A stretch of DNA of 64,000 nucleotides from positions 310,001 to 374,000 of the forward strand of contig JAOVVO010000007.1 in assembly GCA_028564675.1 (NCBI GenBank). Reading direction: 5' to 3'. The position numbers and the translations under genes are program-made. Source of the stretch: Onchocerca lupi (Eukaryota > Nematoda > Chromadorea > Rhabditida > Onchocercidae). Positions 37,001 through 51,227 of this stretch are shown piece after piece. Each line of letters opens with the position of its first letter. Positions within the stretch are counted from its first letter, which is position 1. The notes beneath the pieces were generated by a model that had not been told where the DNA came from, searched no databases, and saw only the letters and a list, made by a program, of their open reading frames with translations.

Positions 37001-40000
37001 TGAATATTTAATTGATTCATAACAAATCAATTAAATATTCAGTATGTGTATATATATTAAGGTGTACACAACACATAAATCACACAGAAGATTGGATATG
37101 AGGACTAAGAATAAGATGGACAGTTCTCACCAGCTTCAGTCCTTGTAACATTCTTGACAGTTAACATCCCTATATTTCATGCGTTGTCCATAAGCTCTAA
37201 TAGCAAATCGGAAGGTGTCAGAATAAAGGCCTTTGTGCTGAGATACAGACAGGTGACTCATTTGCATGAGAACATTAAAAATTTCTTCTATACAAATTAG
37301 TTGGATTATTTCGTTTGATTCATGTTATAAATATTCCATTTTTACCGAAAAAACAGGAATTTATGTTTACCCGGCCTGCATAGTTTCTAACTAAAGATAT
37401 CACTAAAAGTAGCGTCATGATTTCTTTTGTAAACAATGAATCCTGTGAATAACTAATATTTGCATAATTACTAGTTATTAACAGGAAGAAGTATCATTGA
37501 ATGCGGAAACAGCTCTTGCTAATTTACGTAAAAAACACAACGATGCAGTAGCGGAACTTTCTGAACAACTGGATTCTATCCAAAAAGCCCGAATCAGGTT
37601 GTCGTTTCCCATCAGCCAATTTACAATATTGATTCAGAATATTAGATTTGGCGCAGCGCATTCAGAAAAATTCTTATTTTCCTTGCAAAAAAAAGAGAAT
37701 TTTTTGATAAAACTTGCAAAACTTACAATGGTCAGATTTAGGATAGAGAAAGAAAAAGATTCTTTACAACGAGAAATTGAAGATTTACGAAGTCAGTGCG
37801 ATTTCGAAGTTAAGCAACGCCAAGATGTGGACAGAATTGCTAAGCAGGTTCAATTTTGGAATAAATTTTTATTCAGACGTTTATTTTTGTTGGAATTTTT
37901 GATTTTACCGTGTTAAGAAATTTGTAAATTTTTTTCATAAATAAAACTTTAAATTTCAGTTGGAGGCACAATTAGCGGACTCTCATTTAAAAGTTGATGA
38001 ACAAGCACGAACTCTGCAAGAAATTACTGCAGTTAAAAATAAGCTGCAGATTGAATTCAGCGATGCGAGCAAGTAATATTCATTATCTAGTAAATCCCTT
38101 TATTAGCACAAGTAGAATCTTCACTCTTTATCTATTTGAAAATCTTTTTGAGAATAAAAAAATTTAAGCAAGCTGCACTGCGTGGAAGGAAAATTTGAAT
38201 GAGAAATAAGGAATAGTAAAAGGCTCACATTGAGGAACTATTTAGAAATCCGTTTTCAAAAAGATAGCTCATGTGCTCAGTTTCCGATTTAGAAGCTATT
38301 TTTAGGCAATTAGAAGACTGTGAAAATCAAGTAGCATTTCTAAACCGTATAAAACAGCAGCTAACTGTGCAGTTAGAAGAAGTGAAACGACAGTTGGAGC
38401 AAGAATCTCGAGAAAAGCATTCACTTAATTCGCAGGTTTGAATGCATCATGCAGTGAATGAGAAAATGACATTTCTTTTGAATTTAAAATTCAAGAAAAA
38501 AAGTGTAAAATTTTAAAATTTAGCTCTCAAACTTACAACTGGAATGTCAGCAACTTCGTGATACGTTGGATGAAGAATTGGATAGCAAAGCAGAGCTTCA
38601 AAGGTTAGTCTCAAAGGCTAACGCTGAAGTACAGCAATGGAGAGCTCGATATGAAGGTGAAGGAATGAGCCGATCCGAGGAACTGGAAGAAGCTAGGTAA
38701 TTTAAATATCCCACTTATTTCGTCACATCTGAATCAATAATATACTTCTTAAATTTCAACTAAGCCACTAAAATTACTTATCACTTATTTGCTCTATGAA
38801 TGGCATTTGTTTGAATAAGTTGTCATTTTATCAATAGTATTGCGTTGAAACACTCTGCATTTTTAATTTTTGATTAATTCACTTACTCTGTTTAACAAAA
38901 ATCGAATATTTTGAGGCGAAAATTGCAAACGAAAGTGCAGGAAATGCAAGAAGCACTAGATGCCGCTAATAATCGCATTAATTCATTGGAAAAAACTCGC
39001 CTGCAATTGACTCATGAACTTGAAGATGCACAGATGGATGCCGACAAAGTAATTCATCATATTTCACTTCTGTAATAACTGAAATAATTTCAAAAGGTTT
39101 ACGAATATATTTTTAAAAAAATTGTAATACCAATTTTAAAACCCATAATTTAATTGTAAATTGAAAGAAAAGTTAGCCAAAACCTTTCTAATAGGATTTT
39201 ACAATTGTATTGCAAGTCCATTTCACAAGTATGATGCAGCAGTCTGCATGTATTGTAAAAAGATATAATACTTTATACACTTAATATTGATTTCAGGCTA
39301 ATAATTTTGCAAATTCTTTGGATAAAAAGCAAAAAACATTCGATAAAACGATTGAAGAGTGGAAACGGAAATGTGATGTAATAACACAGGAATTAGAAGC
39401 AAGTCAACGGGAAACACGAAATGTAGCTACCGAAGTATTCAGACTTCGTAGTACTGTACAAGAAGCAGAAGAGCAGGTGCTTTTCTCATATTTATTATTG
39501 TTTTCGAAAATTTTAGTCAATTATATTTTCAAATTAATATTATAAGTCTTAAAAAAAATCGATATGTGAGTTTTCTGATTTTCATATTCACCATACTATG
39601 AAAAAAAGCCCTTAGAGCTAGATTTGTAATATTGATCCCGGGCCCTAGGCATTCACAGTTGCTAAGTAACATTGCAGTTTTAATTTATAACAAAATTCAT
39701 CGCATTCAGCAAATATAATATATTTAGACAGAAGCACTGCGGCGAGAGAATAAAGTTTTAACGCAAGAGCTGAAGGATCTTAGTGATCAGCTTGGCGAAG
39801 GAGGAAGAAGTTTGCATGAATTACAGAAACAGAAAAGAAAATTAGAAATGGAAAAAAATGAACTTCAGGTCTCTTATATTTTATTGCAGTTAAACTTTAA
39901 TTATTTTTTTATGATTCTTTCTTATCAAATTCTGGATATTAAAAAAAAATTTCGAAAAAAATCGAATTATCAATAAAATATTTAGCAAGCATTGAATGAT

Positions 40001-43000
40001 GCAGAAAGTGCGCTGGAAATCGAGGAGAATAAAGTTTTACGGGCAGAAATTGAAATTTCACAAATTCGATCAGAAATTGAAAAACGTGTAACCGAGAAAG
40101 AGGAAGAATTTCAAAATACACGAAATAATCATCAGCGAGCCTTGGAAAGCATGCAGGTTCCTCAGTCTTAATCTAGTTTTTTGAAAACAAAGTTCTTCAA
40201 ATTTGTTCTAAAATATTAGTTAAAGACTTTAGCTTCCACTCAATAACTGGTATCAATTCTATGTTCGATGTAATTTTCTTTCCTTAAAGGCTGTGAGAAG
40301 TTTGTTTCATCTTCCTAAATTATACTGTTTCTGTAATAATAGTTGCTGTTTCTTTTTTCGGAAACTTTTAGAATTGGAAGGATCAACTTTGAAATACATT
40401 ATCATTTCAGTTTTATCATGCATGATATGATTGATATTTAGGCTTCCCTGGAGGCAGAATCAAAAGGCAGAGCTGATTTGCTTCGAATGAAAAAAAAGTT
40501 GGAATCAGATATCAGTGTCAGTTTAGCACTTTTCATTTTCTTCAATTTTTGATTTTCCTTCCAACAGTGAAATGAAACATGAATTAAGATTGTGAAGCGG
40601 ATTTTATTTTTATATTAGAAATGATTCATAGATTTGCTTTTTCAGGAATTGGAAGTATCACTAGACCATGCTAATCGTGCTAATGTGGATGCCCAGAAAA
40701 CCATTAAACGTTATCAAGATAACATACATGAATTGCAGGTAATGAAATTTTATTTTCTTTTGTAATTAGAAAATGCAAAAAGAAAGTTTACACGTTTCTG
40801 TTGCATAGTATCACTTTCCATATCTCTTCGAAATTTCTACTAATAATCCAGAAAAATTGCCATGAGCCAAAAATTTTTTTAACAAGATTTTGCATGAAAG
40901 CATAGAAAGTTTGGCATTTTCTTGCCAAAACTAGAATTGTCTGGGATGTAATGAAAGAAATATAATTAAGTTCGCAAAAAATGTGTTTTTGATAGATCTG
41001 AGAAAATATGCAGAAATGAATAGATTGTTATACTGCTTAACGCTGATGGAAAAATAAGCTGATAGCATAATTCATTTTTTCTGCTTGCAAAAAAAAAAAA
41101 AAAAAAAAACACATTTTAAAAATCAGTGGAATATTTAAATGTCTTTTTTCTCAAGTAGAATTTTATTTCTCCAGAAAAATAATTTTTATATGGGAATTCC
41201 AATATTTTATAGAACAATGCAGATGTGGTTCAAAATTTCTAATTTAGTAGCCTCTAGTAATAATACAAATTTTGATTATAGACTCAAGTCGAAGATGAAC
41301 AACGTCAACGTGATGAGTTACGAGAGCAAATGAATGTCATGGAAAGACGTGTACAAGCACTACAATCAGAAAAAGAAGAACTGACCGGAGATCTGGAACA
41401 GGTTGCCAAGAAATAAATTTTTGAATCAGATGATCTTGAATTTGAAGTGACTTATGTACTTTCGAATTAGTGTACTACTTCATGCTGTTGCGATCATTCT
41501 ATTTTGACAGCAATTTACTTCAGACAAGCCTAGCATAAAGTTGTCCACAGGCTGAATTACACTAGTTTCTAAGATTATCATTTCCCTTTTCGAATTTTGT
41601 TTTAGCTTCTTCGTTTTACATAGAAAATACAGATGGGACATGATAGTATGAGAGTAAATCATGTGCTGCCACATATTATCAGTTGAATAATGTATGACTA
41701 ATTATTCAATAAATTAAACTGACAGAGTGATAACTTCTTGATAATCCTTTAATTAAATGATATTATGCAAATCGATTACAACTTTGAATGGCTGTACCAG
41801 TTTTCCAATATTCTAATATTCTTTTCTTTTGTCAAATCAGTTTGAAGATCTGCAATTGAATATCTTTTTTAACTTATAAATTCCTTCATATCGGTGCTAA
41901 AATCCTATTTTTTTCATTGATTTTAGGAAAGTTTAGAGGTATAATTATTTGGGATTCAAAGAATCAAATTTAGGCAGAACGAATTCGACGTCAGACAGAA
42001 ATAGAAGCTACTGATGCGAAAGAAACAGTGAATTCATTAACTCAAACTAATTACTCGCTATCAACCACGAAAAGGAAATTGGAATCCGAAATTCAGGTCT
42101 TGATATTTTATAAAAAAGGAAAAAAACTTTCAAATATAAAGGAGTTCATAGCAATGGTTTATTGGCAAACATAAGCAAAATAAATAACGGATTAAGTTCT
42201 TACAAAATATTTCTCACCGCCATATGATACTTATGGCGATCTTTCTTTTATTTATACTTTTATTGTAAATTATATCTTTGCCAAACTTTTGAATGTCATT
42301 AATTAAGATTTATAACTAACATGACGAAATGTCATCAATTTCAACGAAAAGCTGTATAAGGAACGTTTCTTGTTGTCAATTTTTTTGCAAAACATAATGA
42401 ATGATTGCAAACAATGTCTTCTCTGAAGTTAAAAAAATTGAATTTATTTTTTTCATAATTTGGTAGAGAAATTTCTTTGCGGTTTCTGTTTTTAGTGTAT
42501 TTGAGATTTCATTTGGCATCTCTGTTCTTTCTATAAGTTTAATTTTAAATTGATTTTACTTTTATCTTCAAACAAATTTAATTTCTATATTATTATTCGT
42601 TTCTGAAATCTTAAACATAGAAGAGGTTTGCATAATTTTCGAAAAATGAAGAAGCAGAATATTGAAAACACTATTAACTGTGGAGATTATTGCTACTTTT
42701 TTCCTTGCATTCATCAAATATTCCATTAACATATTGATTTATTTTGTTGCTAATACATGATAAATTCCATTTTTCAGCAACTCCACACTGAGCTTAATGA
42801 GGCAATTAATGAACTGAAGCATACCGATGAGAAGTGCAAAAAAGCAATGATGGATGCAGCAAAACTGGCGGAAGAATTACAGGCAGAACAAGATCATTCA
42901 CAAAATCTCGATCGCCAAAAGAAGGGTATGGAGTCGCAAATGAAGGTTCCATTGTTTTCCTATCTTCATTTCACCAACGCTAAAAAGCTTGAAAAAATTC

Positions 43001-44059
43001 ATTTCTTTTCAATCACTTACAACGGTTTGAAATCCGAGAAATCAAAGAAAGTGTTTGGGGAAAGATAAAAGCAAAAAGTAAATCAGTTATAGGCAAATTT
43101 TTGATACATTTGATGAAAAATTTCTTTCAGGAAATGCAGGCTCGTTTAGATGACGCGGAAGCAACGTCAATGAAAGGTGGAAAACGTATGTTAACTAAAT
43201 TGGATCAACGTGTGCATGACCTTGAGATAGAATTAACAGAGGAATGTCGACGTCATGCGGAAACTCTCAAAAATTGTCGCAACAAAGAACGAAAAGTCCG
43301 CGAACTTCAGTTCCAAGTGGATGAAGACAAGAAGAGTATTGAACGAATGTATGATCTCATTGAAAAGATGCAAACAAAAATCAAAACTTACAAACGGCAG
43401 TTGGAAGAAGCGGTTGGTATATGGCTTTTACTTACCTTCGAAACAGCCAACAGACCGAATAATATTTAAATTTAAATATGACAGTTTTGTTTTGTTTTGA
43501 ATACTTCTATTCGAGAATGATTTCTTCCGTTTGAACATAAATATCTCTCAAATCAGCCTGCATTGATTAGCAAAGCAATTTGCTTTACATTCTGATTTTA
43601 TTTCGGTGCCTTCCTTTTTTTTGTTTTCCAAGATGTTAGTTCAATTTAGGAAGAATTAGCCACGCAAAATCTTGGCAAATATCGGCAGATGCAACATATG
43701 CTTGAAGATGCTGAAGAACGCGCTGATATTGCAGAAAATTCATTGGTCAAGATGCGAGCCAAGTATCGTTCGAATGCTCGACCTGCTGGAGGACACATCG
43801 CACCCTCTGTAACAGTTTTTTGCATTGATCAAAATTTAAGGATCGGTTTGAGATTTCAATAAACCACTAGATTTTACAGATGAAATGTCAATTAAGATCA
43901 AACCCTCTTCGCATGGTTTATTTACATTGCTTTCACCAATGTCCCTTGAAGAACATGTCGCTACTTCATGAAGAAATTTCATAACTTCTCAAATTTGGTG
44001 TTTAGGTTTCAAATGTTGGCGTCACAGCGCAGGGTTCGGTAGCTTCAGAAGAACTCTGA
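25780..44059 (+). CDS. Muscle (sarcomeric) myosin heavy chain, class II
   Basis: An actin-based motor that forms muscle thick filaments. Forty-two coding exons join in frame to about 1,966 aa, the usual length for nematode sarcomeric myosins such as UNC-54 and MYO-3. It starts MSEYESDPGWQYL, close to the MYO-3 start, and the rod keeps heptads throughout. The head is in exons 1-18, the neck spans exons 18-19, and the rod and tailpiece are in exons 20-42 (coordinates under the two part entries). The ATG at 25780 follows an acceptor at 25746, so the leader is probably trans-spliced. The end is a short non-helical tail (PSVSNVGVTAQGSVASEEL). It cannot be assigned to one Caenorhabditis paralogue by eye; conserved motifs are kept but many loop and rod residues differ from UNC-54 and MYO-3. 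Introns 13 and 20 appear to use GC donors. No broken frame was found. A poly(A) hexamer lies at 44370. Confidence 0.96.
34252..44059 (+). other. Myosin neck and coiled-coil rod exons (19-42)
   Basis: Exons: 34252-34375, 34606-34824, 35147-35329, 35437-35502, 35732-35973, 36214-36361, 36787-36927, 37485-37597, 37742-37847, 37960-38072, 38306-38435, 38524-38696, 38916-39048, 39297-39476, 39728-39868, 39986-40156, 40442-40516, 40646-40738, 41282-41401, 41974-42096, 42778-42945, 43131-43412, 43650-43808, 44006-44059. Exon 19 carries an IQ-like light-chain site (LLLQRNIRAWCKLSNWNWFKLY), followed by the invariant-type proline hinge. The rod shows regular heptads and conserved myosin rod blocks (KKHQEE, GGATQAQIELNKKRE, LTDQLGEGGR-like, SQIRSEIEKR, RELQFQVDEDKK). 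The many short rod exons contrast with the few long exons of Caenorhabditis unc-54. Confidence 0.92.
36962..37080. repeat. Long inverted repeat in myosin intron 25
   Basis: Arms 36981-37015 and 37027-37061 are perfectly complementary over 35 bp with an 11-nt loop. They extend outward to 36962 and 37080 with only four mismatches in 19. The hairpin would form in the pre-mRNA. It looks like a small foldback element, and the sequence to its right (to about 37260) is less AT-rich than the rest of the intron, suggesting a larger insertion. Confidence 0.9.
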
Positions 44060-44198
44060 ACGCGATAATTTCCTGATGGCAAATTGATAAATCTCACCAT
44101 TATGCATTTCTCTTTTGTTTTTAATTTATATTCAAAAACTTCTCTCTGGCAAAATTGAAAAATGAGTAAAAAAGTTAGCTGACTTTCTAAAGTTGATG

Positions 44199-44283
44199 AA
44201 TTAAAGTTACTGCAAATTGTTTAAAAAAGTCAGCAACATAAAAAATTACTGACTTTTTTAAGTGAATTGTAGTAATTTTAATT
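44199..44283. repeat. Imperfect inverted repeat, 35-bp arms
   Basis: Arms 44199-44233 and 44249-44283 pair over about 35 bp with a few mismatches and a 15-nt loop (shared AAAAAAGTCAG/CTGACTTTTTT core). It lies 140 bp after the myosin stop, inside the probable 3' UTR if the AATAAA at 44370 is used, so the mature mRNA could carry this hairpin. Confidence 0.8.
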
Positions 44284-44498
44284 TCGATCCATTGAGATTC
44301 TTTTTTGCCAAATTTGCAATGGAATTAATAAGGTAGTTCGAGAAACTTTAGCTTATTAATTTAGAAAGAAATAAAGTTTCGGTTTTTCCAAACTAAGCTA
44401 TTTTTATAAGTGTGATGCGAATACCTTTTTTTGCATAATTTAGTAGCAAAACTTTCCTTTCTCGACGAAGATTTCAGTTTCTCCAAGTTTCATTTTTT

Positions 44499-44556
44499 AC
44501 AGTTATTATTACGATTTATGGTCAATTACAATTATTATTACAATTTCTGGTCAAAG
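44499..44556 (+). repeat. Imperfect tandem repeat, 2 x 29 bp
   Basis: Units 44499-44527 and 44528-44556 share 24 of 29 bases (TTATTATTAC..TTT.TGGTCAA). It is just downstream of the myosin gene, and no function is visible. Confidence 0.7.
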
Positions 44557-47500
44557 TAGTTTTTTCCCTTATCTGATTAACATCTTAATTATTAAATAAC
44601 TGAAAAAGTTATTCCACATAGCATTAAACATTCTTCAGCATTATTCAGAATTTATATTTTCACAAAAAATATTGAAACTGAAAATATGGAAATATTGAAA
44701 AATACTGAAATCACTGTACTTTTTTCCCTGCATTTTCTTCCATTTTAATAAGATTAAAAAGTTATTCTACTTTTAATTCATCTCTATTGTACAACTTAGC
44801 ATTATTGAAGTTCTTGAATTCATGTCACATCAGTAAAGTTCTGAAATGCAAAAGGCAGATAACTGGTTGACTCTGATCATTATTCATTCTTAATTGTTGA
44901 ACTTTATAACTATAATTCCTTATTGCAGGTCTAACAACACTTTGATATTTAAATTTTGCATTGAAACTTTGAGATATCGAAATAATTAGCTCTTCTCGGG
45001 ATAAATTTCCAAAGGATTGAAATATGTCTTGATTAAAATCTATCAAGTAGAGCGTATGATGTGCTAAAGAATTGAGAGAAAAAATTGACATAATGTGATA
45101 ATGCGAATGAATGCCTGTTAGCATTGATATAGTAATCTCATATTGCTTCGAAATAAATTATGAAATAATCTGTTTAGTGCAAACGATTTTGTTTTGCTTA
45201 AATTGAAAGGAATATAAAAATTTGAAATATTCGTATCACTGAATGCCTTTATCAATTTGTGAAGAGTATGAGATAGAAGGATTGTGTTCTGCAACTACCT
45301 TTCATACTATGCTATGCTTTGCATAATCATTAATCATACCCTTCAGCCTTTCCACCTGCCTTTGCTCTAGAATTTCTCTGCTCTCAGTAATGCCTACGAT
45401 TCTGAAAGGTAATCACATTTTAATTAACAACAGGTAATAGTAACCTTCACTTCTATGTATGTTCAAATGAATTTATGCAATTAATGAATGCTTCCATTGC
45501 TTTTCTCTGATTAGAAGCTATGCTGAAGATCTTTAATTTTCTAAATATTATGGATATCCACATGAAGCCTTCTTGGCCTGCTTTCTGATTTCTGCATCAT
45601 CTGAAAAGGTGCTCCATTCCGTCCCTTCCAGATGAAAGCTTGAACCACTGGTTTAATTTCATTAATTTTTCTAGATGTTTATAAGGTACTATTTTCGAAA
45701 TATTTGATCTGTATTATGGCATTTTTTTTGTTGTTAAAATTTTTTGTTCTTCTAAACTGAAAATTTGGCTTCATTTGAGACGAACAAAACAAAAGCGCGT
45801 GAGGGAATTCTACACGATAGCAATGAAAACCGGCATCTGGAAAACTTTCATTTTTATAAATTTTTGACCTATTTTACTAATAAAGGAATAACGAACCCCT
45901 ATTTCTTCATTGTTATAAATCTTTTTTGTTAAAAACAAAAATTGAATTATGTAGCGCTTTTGGGGTTGGATAATAATTTTCTTAAGGAAATTACAAAAGT
46001 AAGGCAACATATACTTAATCTCTGGACTTAGGCTATTCCTATTGCAATACCAAGTAAGGACATTGCCAGAGAATTTTCCTATTTTTGAAATTCTCAACAA
46101 AGAACAGTTTCGCAGTCATTCCACAATGAGTTGATCAATAATCATGTTTGTTTGAGTCAATGATTCCAGCGCAAATTGTAGCTAAACAATTAAGTAACTC
46201 GTGAATTTTCATTCTAACTTTCTTGATAGAAGAGTAATGATCATTGAATCATTTGCTAATATGATAAAGATCGCATGCCGAATTCAGTCTGTAGAAGCCA
46301 AACCATCGGGATGATGGAAATGTTTCATCCATTACTTCGCCGTAATTTTCCAACAAAAGTAAAAGTTCCTCATCGTAAACACCAGATTTATAGCAGTCTG
46401 TGGCACTTCTAAATTCGTATTCAAAATTGAATAAATTAAGAAACCCACTACATGCATATAACAATATTTTTCTAAAAGTCTCGTCATCCGTGTTATAATG
46501 TTGGAAAATATCTCGTTTTGTCTGAAAAGTGCCCATCGATCAAATATACCAGCAACTACGAGAAAAGTTTAAGTTGAAACTTAGACAGCAATAATAATCT
46601 CAAAAATATTGACATCCAGTCGTTGATTAAATGAAGTAGAAAAGACTAGCAAGAACTATTCAGCTAATAGTTAAGTTTTTCGATTAGCTGATTACTACAA
46701 TTGCTGCAATATCCAGGAATGAGGAGGCGAAATCTTTTAAATTATGCAGATAATGTCAACAATTTTGGGATGTAAAAATAATTTTACGTTTAGATAAACA
46801 ATGTGTGACAAAGAATGGAACTATTGCCATGACAAGTCTCAGAAGTATTGCAACGATATTTATCTGTGCAGTTGCTTGTGAATGTATTTCTTTAAATTTT
46901 TGAGAGAACATTCGGTTTTTTAACATAAAAAAATTTGAATCAATTTCCGATTTCAAATTTTAAAACTAAAGGAATACGGCGAAATGAGAAAACTTGGTAA
47001 TGCCACTTTCTTTGTCTCATTGAATAAGCACTTTTATTTTAAAACATAAGTAATATAAATTTACATTCAAATTCATGGACACTTTCATAATTTGTTTATT
47101 TCAAGAAATAAATAAGCTTAGGAACTATTAATGGATTTGAATATAGATTTATATTATTTGTAATTAAATTATATCCTTCAATATTTTTAGCATGTCTGCA
47201 ATCTTTGCTGTAAATTCAAAAACTGACTAATCATCAATCATTTATGTACCGGCAGATCAACGATTAGAACAGTTTTGCTCAATATTGGTGAAATATATTT
47301 GTTGGCCTAAATTAAGCTATTGATGAAGCTTGACCTAAAGAGAAAAATGACTTAAATTATGGGGAACTGATTTATATTTTTAAAATAAAAAGAATACTAA
47401 CAGTTGGAATATTTCATCTTATCAATACCTCTTGAAGTTGATTAAATTTCACTCTTTATTTAATGAAATTCGCTGAATTTGAAAAGTTGCAAAAGTCTCA

Positions 47501-50500
47501 TTTAAGTATATGAACATTTGGCTTTCTGGCTCTCTTAACTTGTAAATAGACACTTGGCTTTCTAACGGTCCTATACGATTGATGAGTTAGCATATAAGTA
47601 AATAGGAATGTATGCGAATGTATCACTACTGTTTCCATCCGCTCATTGGTGATTATTTAGGTTTGAAAATATGCTTCAGAAAATAAATAATATTATAAAT
47701 TTCGTGATTTTTCAGTCATTCGTCGAAGAGGTCTTTTGATAGTTATTATTTTGATGCTAACGTCTAAATATTTCTTCAATTTTTTTTTTCAGTTTTCGAA
47801 ATTCCTAATGTAAAAAAATACAAAAAATGAATAGATTATGTAATTGCGTTTACAATTGTCGCCACAACTTTCACGATTCTACGAATAGAAGCCTAATCTA
47901 TACAGCGCTGGTAAACTCTTCCTTTTTTTCAGCTCCAAACATTCCATCCAATTTACCAAACACAAGACAAGTTTATTTATCAAGAGCACAAAAAATTAAC
48001 TCCTTATAGCACTTGGTATATCAGCTTCTACTATTATTATATAGCGCAATTGATTGTTTTTTTAAATACAAAATTAAAAAGTTGAAAAATTAACCAAAGT
48101 TTCTAATTATTTTTATTACTAAGATTCTATTAGACTAAAGGAATGAACGCTTACAATTCAGATATATTTTTTCAATGTTTCAGAATAAAAATGCTTCTAC
48201 GTGCAACTAATAGCCCATAAGTGGAGTACACTTTAAAAGCTTATTGGCAATCTCAGCAATCCCATAAGCGAAAATGATTTATTCTAAGAATATCGATATA
48301 TTCCGAAAGAATAGCATGCATTTTAAGTGAAAATAAAAAAAAAAAAATCAGAAAACGTTAGGGGAAGAGGACAAAGCATTTGATTTGCATTTCTCTTAAG
48401 CAAAAATCCAACTTATTCATTCTTTCTCCATAGTTCTCGATAAAATCCTTACTGCCTTTATTGCATAGAAATTCAGGAAGTCAACAAATTTCAAGATTGG
48501 CTTTAACTATTTGATAAATATAGATTTTAAAGCCACAGCAAATTACAAAATATCAAACTTACACAAGGTTTATAAATTTAAATGAAACTTGATTAGTTAT
48601 AATTCAAAATTATATGCCATGCAGTTTTAAGCTCAGAAATATTGTGATGACTTAAACGAAATTTCAGAACATCACTATTGTATTCATAAAAAGACGAGTA
48701 ATTATTTTCCAGCAACAGCATTAGATTAATAATCTCTCTAAGATTAAACAGCGATCAGAAAGCCTAGAAAAAAACTTGTTGAAGGCAAATCGTCGAAGTT
48801 CCATCCTAATATTTAAAAAAGAGTTAAAAATAATGGTCTCTCGTCTCATTCATTAATTTCACCAGCAATAATTAGCGTTATTTGCTGTAAAGGTAACAGT
48901 TCTTTGCACTTCGAGCTTAAATATTGATTTTTAACGATTTTATAAAATGCATACCTTAATTTATTGTAACTGAATGGATCCACTCAACAAACTCTCTCAT
49001 TTCTGCGCTATGCTTTATTTTTAATTTACTTGCATAACCTTTCAAAGGGGTTTTTAAGTTGACTTAGTGATTCCATCGAAAAAGTCATCAACCTCAAATC
49101 AAATTTTCAGCAATTTTGCATTCCATTCAATGAAAAGATCACAAAAGTATCACTTCAAATCGGCTTAACAAGAGATGCAGAGTTAAAAATAATCATCTTC
49201 TAGTTTAATGTAAATCTTCAAAAATTTTTCAAAATATTGGTTTCTTGCATTTTCATCTCGTCTAGAAAGCTATCATTTGCAAATTTTCTAATTTTGAGGA
49301 TAATGTAATTTTCTTCTCCTGCGCTAAATATGCATTGCCTTCAGCTGATTTCATGCACAAAAGTATGCAGTAATCATGCATTTTAGGAAATCCAATATCC
49401 CAATAATTGCTCTTTTTGAAGAGAAAACACATATGAAACGTTTATTTTACACGTCCAGTCAATACAAATGAACATTATCTCCAAATTTCTTTCTATCTCA
49501 CTCATTTGAATTCTTTTTTTTTCACGATCACAAAGATCGATTTCATCGAGGAGTCATGATGTTGCCGAATAAAGTCTTTCTAACAAATATATATTGTGAA
49601 ATTGTGAATGATTATTGACCAATTTGCACTATAATCCCCGTGGAAATATTTTCAACAATTTTATTACCGAAATTGGAGAATATCAAGCAAAATTGATCAC
49701 TGAGTTATTCTTTATTTTACAAGCGATTATTAGAGAATAGCCTCCGTTACATCATTCTAATGCGTGCGGCGTGCGTATGCGTATGCTTGTGTAAGGAGTT
49801 GACGGTACTTTTATACGAAGCAGTATGGAATTCAAATTATAAATTAAATTCGAAATAAGATTAATTCATTCCCTCCATTTGTCAGCGATGATTGATTTGA
49901 AAGCTTAAAAAGGTTGCTAAGACGCGCTGTGTTTAGAATATTGAGGGTTATCTTTATAATAGAATGCATTTATCAGTACAAGGCATGCTTGCAGAGAAGA
50001 GCAATCAGTGCAAAGAGGTGAAATCTGCATTACTGTTGCGCTCATATGCACGCTAATGTTTCATTAAAATTTAACTTTTACATGACAACCAGTTTTCTCT
50101 TCCTCAAAAGCTGTGCATGCTGCATTCTATCCTAAATGATTTTATTTTGCGTGCAGAATTGTTCATTAATTGCGGCCTTCATTGAAGTATCCCAAAAATG
50201 TTTAACTTCATTTCATCTGAATAAAGTTTAAAATATGAAATGCAGTCTGCCACGAGTTCATGTTTCTCAAACGATTTGTTTGTTGCTAATTTATACTATT
50301 TTACCCATTACTGATAAATCAGTTTTTATTTAATCAATTTATGATCGCACCACTTTTTGCCTCAATTCATTTTATTCTTAAGTTAATTTATTAGTCATGC
50401 ATGTAATGGCTATGCTAAAAGAGAAAAAGGAATAAGTTGCTCTTTAAATTTCAATATGAAATATGAAAAATAACTTTTATGTTTGCGCAAATGATGAGTA

Positions 50501-51227
50501 TAACAAATGACAAAAAGGGAATAAAACCTTCTTGCTTTGAAATGGACTAACATTTCCGTTTGTAATTGTTATTACAATTGCGATAGCTGCAAGACAATGT
50601 ATTAAAGCTAATGAATAATCGATTGCATCGAAATCAGATTTAAAATGGATTTTTATGGAAAGAAAGAATTTTGGAGAATATTTTAAGTTTTGTACAAAAG
50701 TTTTGTACATATAATCTTCACTTTGTCAATTGGGAGGGGAAGAGTCGGGAAGTTTGGTGGTGAATGAATTGAACGAATATCATTAAAATTAAATCGTATA
50801 ACAGAATAGAAAAAAAGTTGGAGTTTGAAGCTGATTTATGTTGCAAATTAAATTTCCGAGGCTTTAGCAGAGTATCAATTTATATACAGATAAATTGCGT
50901 TCATTGAGACTGTTGATTTCGAAACTGAAATAAATGCAACAACTTCATCATATCATAAATCAAACAAACGATGGAAAGAAATGACAGAGAAAACAAATCA
51001 AATGACATTTGAAAAACTAAAATAATCCACATGAAAGGAAAATACTGAAATCTGATACTAGTCAATGCGATATTAAATATTGAAGCCGATATTAGATAGC
51101 TTTATGAATTTAAATTTAGAAATTTTAAGATTTAAATTCAAATTTAAAACTTTATCACAAATAGTATTTTTTGTCTTGATACGCAAATGGTGCTTCTTAC
51201 ATCATCGATAAGCTTCAGATAACTTTG

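Larger units (their letters stand above)
44060..51218. other. Intergenic, 7 kb, mostly unassigned
   Basis: Begins with the myosin 3' UTR (AATAAA at 44370-44375). It holds an imperfect hairpin (44199-44283) and a 29-bp tandem pair (44499-44556). Minus-strand open frames at 45124-44825, 46536-46249 and 46956-46756 lack recognisable domains. Of these, 46536-46249 has the most protein-like composition and follows an acceptor-like TTTTCAG, but frames of this length are expected by chance here. A small CG-rich GCGTGC/GCGTAT tract lies at 49760-49795. Confidence 0.45.

Noticed and set aside
46249..46536. 95-codon minus-strand frame as a gene
   Set aside because: Protein-like composition and an upstream acceptor, but no domain, and neighbouring frames do not join in phase. 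Several frames of this length are expected by chance in a window this AT-rich.
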